In this document: in pieces, positions 51,553 to 55,779 of the stretch | How positions within the stretch are numbered: position 1 is the first letter of the stretch | Layout: every line of letters begins with the position of its first letter | Notes under the pieces: generated by a model | Databases searched by the model: none | What the model saw: only the letters and a program-made list of their open reading frames with translations | Told to the model about the DNA's origin: nothing | Position numbers and translations under genes: made by a program | DNA from: Verrucomicrobiota bacterium | GTDB lineage: Bacteria > Verrucomicrobiota > Verrucomicrobiia > Opitutales > UBA953 | Assembly (NCBI GenBank): GCA_015061905.1 | Contig: SUVQ01000011.1 | Span: forward strand, 1-55,779 | Direction of reading: 5' to 3' | Length of the DNA stretch: 55,779 nucleotides

Positions 51553-52664
51553 ATTTTGAAAAAGATTTTTCGGCGGAAAAGCCAAAGCAGGAAAAACCAT
51601 TTCAGCGCGATTGCGCCGACTGCGAGAACGATTCCTGCCGCGTTTCCCGAAAGCTCCGCCGCGCCGCCGAAAAGCAAGGCGGAAAGATTGCGAAACGGAA
51701 AAATCCACTGCAAAACGTAAATCGCGATTGCATTCACGCCGATGACTTTGAAGAAAAACGCGAGCTTTTCCGATTTCAGCACGTCAAAAAGCACGTAAAA
51801 AACGGAAAACGCAAGCAGGCTCCATCCGACGGCGGCGAAGACGAAGGTTTGAGTCCAAATGTTTTTGATTATCGGGTAAAACGTTCCCGCCGAATATGCG
51901 AAAACGAGCGTTCCCGCGCCGATCGCGGCGAGCATTCCCGCCGTTTTCCATGAGGCGCGCTCCTTATTGCGGGAAAGCAAAAATTGCCCGGCGAGATAGC
52001 CGGCGAGCACCGCCACGCTCGCGCTCACAACGCACAAAATGCCTTCCGGATCGTAGTTTCCGTAATGAAATTTTCCCGGAAGCAACCACGCGTCGAGCTT
52101 CGCGTTGGCGGAGCCTTGCGGCGTAAAATCTCCGCCGAGAAATTGCGCCGCGCTTAGCGTTCCCGCAAGCGCGAATAGCGCAAGTGCAATGCGCTTCGGC
52201 GTTTTCAGAAAAAGCGCGAGCAATCCGCCGAGCGCGTTGGCGATGCCGATTAATCCGAGAACGGAAGCCCAACGCGTTTCCGAAAAATGAAACGAAAGCG
52301 CGCCTTGGAGTATCGCTCCGAGTGCCGCCAAAATGACGGCGCGCCGCAAAAGCGAAAGCGCAACGCGGACGTTCCCGGCTCCGCGTTCGTGTTTTTTCTC
52401 AAACGAAAACGACATCGCCATTCCGGAAATAAAAACAAACGCCGGGAAAATGCAGTCGTAAAGAGCAAGCCCTTCCCAAGCCTTGTGTCCGAATTGCAGT
52501 GCCGCTTCCCGAAAAATCCCGTTTTGCGGGAACGCGTTTGTCAACGCATACGCGAGTGTATCCAAACCGAGGATACAGAGCATGTCCGCTCCGCGAAACG
52601 CGTCGAGAGAGAGCAGGCGTTCTGCGCTTTGCGGGGATTTTTCGGGGGCGTGGTCGGTTTCCAT
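51549..52664 (-). CDS. DUF5009/HGSNAT-type membrane acyltransferase
   Basis: The protein has 371 residues and about ten membrane helices. It opens with a soluble stretch and RLLSLDAFRGADMLCILGLD (RxxxLDxxRG), the hallmark of the NagX/heparan-alpha-glucosaminide acetyltransferase and YeiB-like families. A further FPAFVFISGMAMSFSF and GLIGIANALGGLLAL support this. Such proteins move acetyl groups across the membrane onto sugars, probably of wall or capsule; the acceptor is unknown. It stands alone on the minus strand downstream of a terminated reductase gene. Confidence 0.82.
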   Translation of the reverse strand: METDHAPEKSPQSAERLLSLDAFRGADMLCILGLDTLAYALTNAFPQNGIFREAALQFGHKAWEGLALYDCIFPAFVFISGMAMSFSFEKKHERGAGNVRVALSLLRRAVILAALGAILQGALSFHFSETRWASVLGLIGIANALGGLLALFLKTPKRIALALFALAGTLSAAQFLGGDFTPQGSANAKLDAWLLPGKFHYGNYDPEGILCVVSASVAVLAGYLAGQFLLSRNKERASWKTAGMLAAIGAGTLVFAYSAGTFYPIIKNIWTQTFVFAAVGWSLLAFSVFYVLFDVLKSEKLAFFFKVIGVNAIAIYVLQWIFPFRNLSALLFGGAAELSGNAAGIVLAVGAIALKWFFLLWLFRRKIFFKI

Positions 52665-52681
52665 TGTCAGAAAGAAAATGT

Positions 52682-52720
52682 AAAAAACGCGTTCCCGCGA
52701 AGTTTCTCACGGGAACGCAT
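52682..52720 (-). terminator. Intrinsic terminator built from inverted GGGAACG motifs
   Basis: GCGTTCCCG (52689-52697) and CGGGAACGC (52710-52718), with a run of A at 52682-52687 that reads as T on the minus strand. It ends the CysJ-like reductase gene. CTCTTTAAAC and TCTAATCTTT units lie on its far side. Confidence 0.8.
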
Positions 52721-52747
52721 CTCTTTAAACTCTAATCTTTAATCTTC

Positions 52748-53914
52748 TTAATAAACGTCCTTTTGGTAACGTCCCTGCGCTTTCAGCTCTTTGAGCTTGG
52801 CGGCGGCTCCGGCATCGTCGAGCCCGCCCTGCGTTTTGAAGATTTCAATCAGCGCGGCTTCAACATCCTTTGCCATGCGTTTAGCATCGCCGCAAATGTA
52901 GAAGTAAGCGCCTTCGTCGTTAATCCATTTCCAGAGCTCGGCTCCGGCTTCGCGGATTTTGTCCTGAACGTAGATTTTGTAATCCTGATCGCGGGACCAC
53001 GCGCAGTCGAGGCGCGTGAGCAAGCCGTCGGCGAGTGCTTTTTCCCATTCCGCCTGATAAAGGAAGTCCGTCTTGACGCGTTGGTCGCCGAAGAAAAGCC
53101 AGTTTTTGCCTTTGGCTCCGCGAGCGGCGCGGTCTTGGACAAAACTGCGGAAAGGAGCGATACCCGTTCCCGGACCGACCATGATGACGGGAGCGTCGAG
53201 GTCCGCCGGCGGTCCGAAGTGGGAGTTTGAAACGAAGACCGGAAGCGTCGTTTCTCCGACCTGCGCGTATTCGCCGAGGAAGGTTGAGCAAACACCGTCG
53301 CGCTTGCGTCCGTTGGTTTCATAGCGCACAACTGCGACCGTGAGGTGCACGCTGTCTTTGCCGACGTATTCCGGGCTGGAGGAAATGGAATAAAGGCGCG
53401 GCATCAGCTTGCGAAGTTGTTCGATAAAAGCTTGCGCTTCGCATTTTACCGACGGAAATTCTTCGCCGAAGTCAACGACGTGGCGTGCGTCAATCCACGC
53501 TTTTTGTGCGACCGGATCGGCGTTCCCGAGCACTTCGGCGAGTTTTGCCTTGTCGCAATCGCAAGCGGCGTTGTCGTGAACGAATTGGACAAATTTTTTC
53601 GTAACGGCACCGAGCGCGAATTGTGTCGTGAGAGCTTCGCGGAGGCTCAGTTGCGTTTCCGTTTTCGGGAGCGTTACCGTTTCGTCGCCGGAAAATTTGT
53701 AAGCCTTGAGCACGGCGTCAACGAGTTGCGCGGTGTTGCGCGGGAACACGCCGAGAGAGTCGCCGGATTTATAAACGAGCCCGCTTCCCGTGAGATCAAT
53801 TTCTAAGTGAACCGTTTCTTTTTGCGATTCGGGAGCGTTCGCGCGGCAACGCACTTTGAGTTTTGCCGGGAACGGATTGTTTTTGTCGTAAGCGCAGGGA
53901 GTAGGATCTGACAT
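52748..53914 (-). CDS. CysJ/cytochrome P450 reductase-like FAD-NADPH oxidoreductase lacking flavodoxin domain
   Basis: The protein has 388 residues. It contains the FAD-binding and NADPH-binding domains of the sulfite reductase flavoprotein family: the FAD motif RLYSISSSPEY (about 173-183), GVCSTFLGE, GPGTGIAPFRSFVQDR (pyrophosphate binding), FFGDQRVKTDFLY and YICGDAKRMAKDVE. The N-terminal flavodoxin (FMN) domain of CysJ is absent, so electrons must pass to a separate flavodoxin, ferredoxin or sulfite reductase. No cysI-like gene is adjacent. It starts with MSDPTPCAYDKNNPF, typical of stand-alone sulfite reductase alpha subunits. Confidence 0.85.
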   Translation of the reverse strand: MSDPTPCAYDKNNPFPAKLKVRCRANAPESQKETVHLEIDLTGSGLVYKSGDSLGVFPRNTAQLVDAVLKAYKFSGDETVTLPKTETQLSLREALTTQFALGAVTKKFVQFVHDNAACDCDKAKLAEVLGNADPVAQKAWIDARHVVDFGEEFPSVKCEAQAFIEQLRKLMPRLYSISSSPEYVGKDSVHLTVAVVRYETNGRKRDGVCSTFLGEYAQVGETTLPVFVSNSHFGPPADLDAPVIMVGPGTGIAPFRSFVQDRAARGAKGKNWLFFGDQRVKTDFLYQAEWEKALADGLLTRLDCAWSRDQDYKIYVQDKIREAGAELWKWINDEGAYFYICGDAKRMAKDVEAALIEIFKTQGGLDDAGAAAKLKELKAQGRYQKDVY

Positions 53915-54097
53915 GACTTTGTTATTTTGGAGTGAATAAAAAAATTAGATTTTCGAAAATTTATGCCAAAAAAACGCCCGAGAGAAAACGAAAAAACATT
54001 TTTCACGATATCGATATATTTAATGCGCTGAAAGCGTTCCCGTTTTTTTTTCTAATTTTCAGCGGCGGTGTTAGGTGTTAGTTTTTTGTGCAAAATT

Positions 54098-54988
54098 ATG
54101 AAAGTTGAATTTTTTAATCGGGAAACGGGAAAAACGGAGAAAGAAGCTATTTACGGCGAGGGCGCGTTGCGCTGGGTTTATGAAACTTTGCTCGGTAAGG
54201 CGGCTCTTGCCGTGCTGATTCGCCGTGCGGCGTTTTCAAAAATTTACGGTTGGCTGATGTCGCGCCCGCGTTCCCGCGCGAAAATCGCCCCGTTTATTGC
54301 GCAATACGGATTGGACGCGGCGGAGTTTGCCGATGCACCGGAAAGCTTTGCTTCGTTTAACGATTTCTTTTCCCGGAAACTGAAGCCCGGGGCGCGTCCG
54401 CTCGCCGCTTCCGCAGCGGTGCTTCCGGCAGACGGGCGGCATCTGGCGTATCCCTGCGCCGATGCGGACGAGATGATGATTTATGCAAAAGGGCAGGCGT
54501 TTGATTTGGAAAAACTCTTGGGTTCTGCCGAACTCGCGAAGCGCTATCACGGCGGCGCAATTCTTTGCTCCCGCCTTTGCCCGACGGACTATCACCGCTT
54601 TCATTTTCCGGTGGCGGGAACGCCTTCCGCACCGCGCCTCGTCAACGGCGTGCTGTTTTCCGTCAACCCGATTGCGCTTTCGCAACGTATCGCCTACCTC
54701 TGGGAAAATAAGCGGGAAGTGATTGAAATTGATTCGCCGCAGTTCGGGAAAGTTGTCCAAGTGCTTATCGGCGCGACAAATGTCGGCACCATTCGCACGA
54801 CGTTCACGCCCGGGAAATTTTACGAAAAGGGAGACGAACTGGGCTACTTCCGCTTTGGCGGTTCTTTTGTCGCGACCTTGTTTGAGCCCGGAAAAATCAG
54901 CCTCGCGGAAGATTTGGTGAAAAATTCTTCCGAAGGGCGTGAAACCTACGCCAAGATGGGCACAACTTTAGGCGAAATCATCAATTAA
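54098..54988 (+). CDS. psd: Phosphatidylserine decarboxylase
   Basis: Pyruvoyl enzyme that makes phosphatidylethanolamine. The protein has 296 residues from the ATG at 54098; an upstream GTG at 54068 is less likely. Core motifs: FNDFFSRKLKPGARP, LPADGRHL, the PTDYHRFHFPVAG active-site segment, and YFRFGGSFVATLFEP near the C-terminus. The autocleavage site is Gly-Gly-Ser rather than the LGST of E. coli Psd; this variant is known in the type II/eukaryote-like group. A GGGAACG-stem terminator follows after 38 bp. It functions in the same pathway as cdsA at 49.3 kb. Confidence 0.93.
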   Translation: MKVEFFNRETGKTEKEAIYGEGALRWVYETLLGKAALAVLIRRAAFSKIYGWLMSRPRSRAKIAPFIAQYGLDAAEFADAPESFASFNDFFSRKLKPGARPLAASAAVLPADGRHLAYPCADADEMMIYAKGQAFDLEKLLGSAELAKRYHGGAILCSRLCPTDYHRFHFPVAGTPSAPRLVNGVLFSVNPIALSQRIAYLWENKREVIEIDSPQFGKVVQVLIGATNVGTIRTTFTPGKFYEKGDELGYFRFGGSFVATLFEPGKISLAEDLVKNSSEGRETYAKMGTTLGEIIN

Positions 54989-55026
54989 AAAACCGCACCG
55001 CGCCGAGAACGCATTTGTTCCCATGA

Positions 55027-55066
55027 CGTTCCCGCGGCTTCGGTCGCGGGAACGCTTTTTTTTTTC
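55027..55066 (+). terminator. Intrinsic terminator built from inverted GGGAACG motifs
   Basis: CGTTCCCGCG (55027-55036), loop GCTTCGGT, CGCGGGAACG (55045-55054), then eleven T. Arms and loop match the terminators at 0.36 and 36.5 kb almost exactly. Confidence 0.88.
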
Positions 55067-55257
55067 GCGCCAAGCCGCTAAGCCGCAAAGTTTTTTTTTA
55101 GGAGGAAATCAGCGGATGTCTGTTTCGTCTGCGGCAAAGATAATTAGCCATAAATAAAAACTCTGCGGCTTTGTGTTTTCGTGAGAATTGCTTAAAAACT
55201 TTGCGTTTTAGCGTCTCTGCCCGAAGCAATAAAAATTACCTATTTGGTAAAAATAAT
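55067..55257. repeat. Non-coding spacer with dispersed repeat phrases
   Basis: No gene. It contains CGCCAAGCCGCTAAGCCGC near its start and a partial complement CTCTGCGGCTTTGTG near 55171-55185, then AACTTTGCGTTTTAGCGTCTC. These phrases match the spacers at 0.4, 14.4 and 36.8 kb. A short TACC-TATT-GGTA inverted repeat lies just before the promoter. Confidence 0.5.
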
Positions 55258-55288
55258 TTGACAGTTCGCTTTTTTTTTTTGCGAAAAT
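55258..55288 (+). promoter_or_regulatory. T-tract promoter of the last gene
   Basis: TTGACA (55258-55263), 17 bp ending in ten T, then GCGAAAAT (55281-55288), 84 nt before the ATG. It is the same arrangement as ahead of the PEP-CTERM gene at 35.75 kb. Confidence 0.55.
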
Positions 55289-55371
55289 GCGTTCGGTATT
55301 TGAGTCAAATTTTTCCGGGAACGGTTCTTGGAAGGCTCAAATTCAAAAAACACAAATTAAAAAAAACACAC

Positions 55372-55779
55372 ATGAAAAAATCATTACTGACAACAATTGC
55401 ATTTGTTTTTACGAGTGCGCTCAGCGTGAGTGCCGCGTGGAAAGAAACAACCAAAATGCAAAATACGGATAGTGTAACATATACCTATACTGAGCAGGTT
55501 TATAAGGATTTACTCAATGACGGGCCGAACGGAGTTTGGGCATCGCAAGGGCAAGGAACTCCGGTGAAGGTGCATTGCCCGTCCGATATTCAAGTTGATT
55601 TCGGGCAAGATGCTCGCTATCAGATTCAATTCAACGTCAGTTTTCACGGACGCAATACAAGCGGAATCGGTGCTCTTGCCGTTTGTAATTTGACAATGGT
55701 GCGTCGGGATAACAGCACTTCGCTGTTGTTTGGCAATGCAGACGATAATCATGCACAATTAGGAATTGTTCAAGCCGAC
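55372..55779 (+). CDS. Secreted protein, probably PEP-CTERM (5' part only)
   Basis: The frame is open to the right edge; 136 residues are visible. The first 21 or so form a signal peptide (MKKSLLTT, hydrophobic core, VSA-A cleavage region). The mature part is Thr/Ser/Asn-rich, with YTYTEQVYKDLLNDGPNG, VHCPSDIQVDFGQDARYQ and LTMVRRDNSTSLLFG, and resembles no enzyme I know. The promoter matches that of the PEP-CTERM gene at 35.75 kb, and base use is similarly AT-richer than neighbours with no GGGAACG copy inside, so a PEP-CTERM tail beyond the window is likely but unseen. Confidence 0.75.
   Translation, partial: MKKSLLTTIAFVFTSALSVSAAWKETTKMQNTDSVTYTYTEQVYKDLLNDGPNGVWASQGQGTPVKVHCPSDIQVDFGQDARYQIQFNVSFHGRNTSGIGALAVCNLTMVRRDNSTSLLFGNADDNHAQLGIVQAD

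Overview
This 55.8 kb window looks like bacterial chromosome from a member of Verrucomicrobiota, most likely class Opitutia. That placement is an inference. It rests on three secreted proteins that are PEP-CTERM proteins or probable relatives, with tails of the form PEPSAFG(L/M)LAG followed by RRRR, and on a Gram-negative style gene complement (mreBCD-mrdA, recC, cdsA/psd). No rRNA, tRNA, CRISPR array, transposase or phage gene was seen. Genes are dense, and most intergenic gaps are under 100 bp.

Layout. 1-0.5 kb: 3' end of a PEP-CTERM gene, terminator and repeat-like spacer. 0.5-2.2 kb: aroK then lysine 2,3-aminomutase (minus strand). 2.3-5.5 kb: polA, flanked on both sides by members of a hairpin-rich repeat family. 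5.5-6.2 kb: inositol-monophosphatase-family gene. 6.3-11.6 kb: minus-strand run trmB, uup, hemY, lysA. 11.8-13.2 kb: a tryptophanase-family lyase. 13.4-14.4 kb: a secreted IdeS-like (peptidase C66 type) cysteine protease with a PEP-CTERM tail. 14.5-16.5 kb: yhbY and fhs. 16.6-19.5 kb: infA, a small conserved gene, rnr. 19.6-26.4 kb: asnS, a Sel1-repeat protein, mreB-mreC-mreD-mrdA. 26.5-32.1 kb: recC, class II purE, parA, N-carbamoylputrescine amidase. 32.9-35.5 kb: a membrane protein, leuD, ruvA, aldo/keto reductase. 35.7-37.0 kb: a second complete PEP-CTERM gene and a repeat-rich spacer. 37.0-39.4 kb: a membrane-anchored protein, xthA, yggS. 39.4-41.4 kb: leuA with a leader that looks like an attenuator. 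41.4-46 kb: nucleotidyltransferase, ribE, gamma carbonic anhydrase, VC0807-like protein, namZ. 45.9-49.2 kb: DAHP synthase, ispA, DUF2851. 49.3-55 kb: cdsA, miaA, folB, acyltransferase, flavodoxin-less CysJ-like reductase, psd. The right end is the start of another secreted protein.

Most genes are housekeeping: aromatic, leucine and lysine synthesis, cell-wall elongation, phospholipid synthesis, DNA repair and RNA processing. The unusual layer lies on top of them. The 7-mer GGGAACG (consensus about GCGGGAACGC) occurs about 210 times by hand count, roughly once per 260 bp and about 25 times more often than expected. It is balanced between strands and used in every reading frame. It is arranged as inverted pairs that form the stems of six intrinsic terminators. 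This is the signature of DNA uptake sequences in Neisseriaceae and Pasteurellaceae, so I propose an uptake-signal-like system here. Two further signals are a shared promoter block (AAATTTCAATTTG overlapping the -35 box), often ahead of amino-acid genes and implying leaderless mRNAs, and a common T-tract promoter ahead of two secreted-protein genes.
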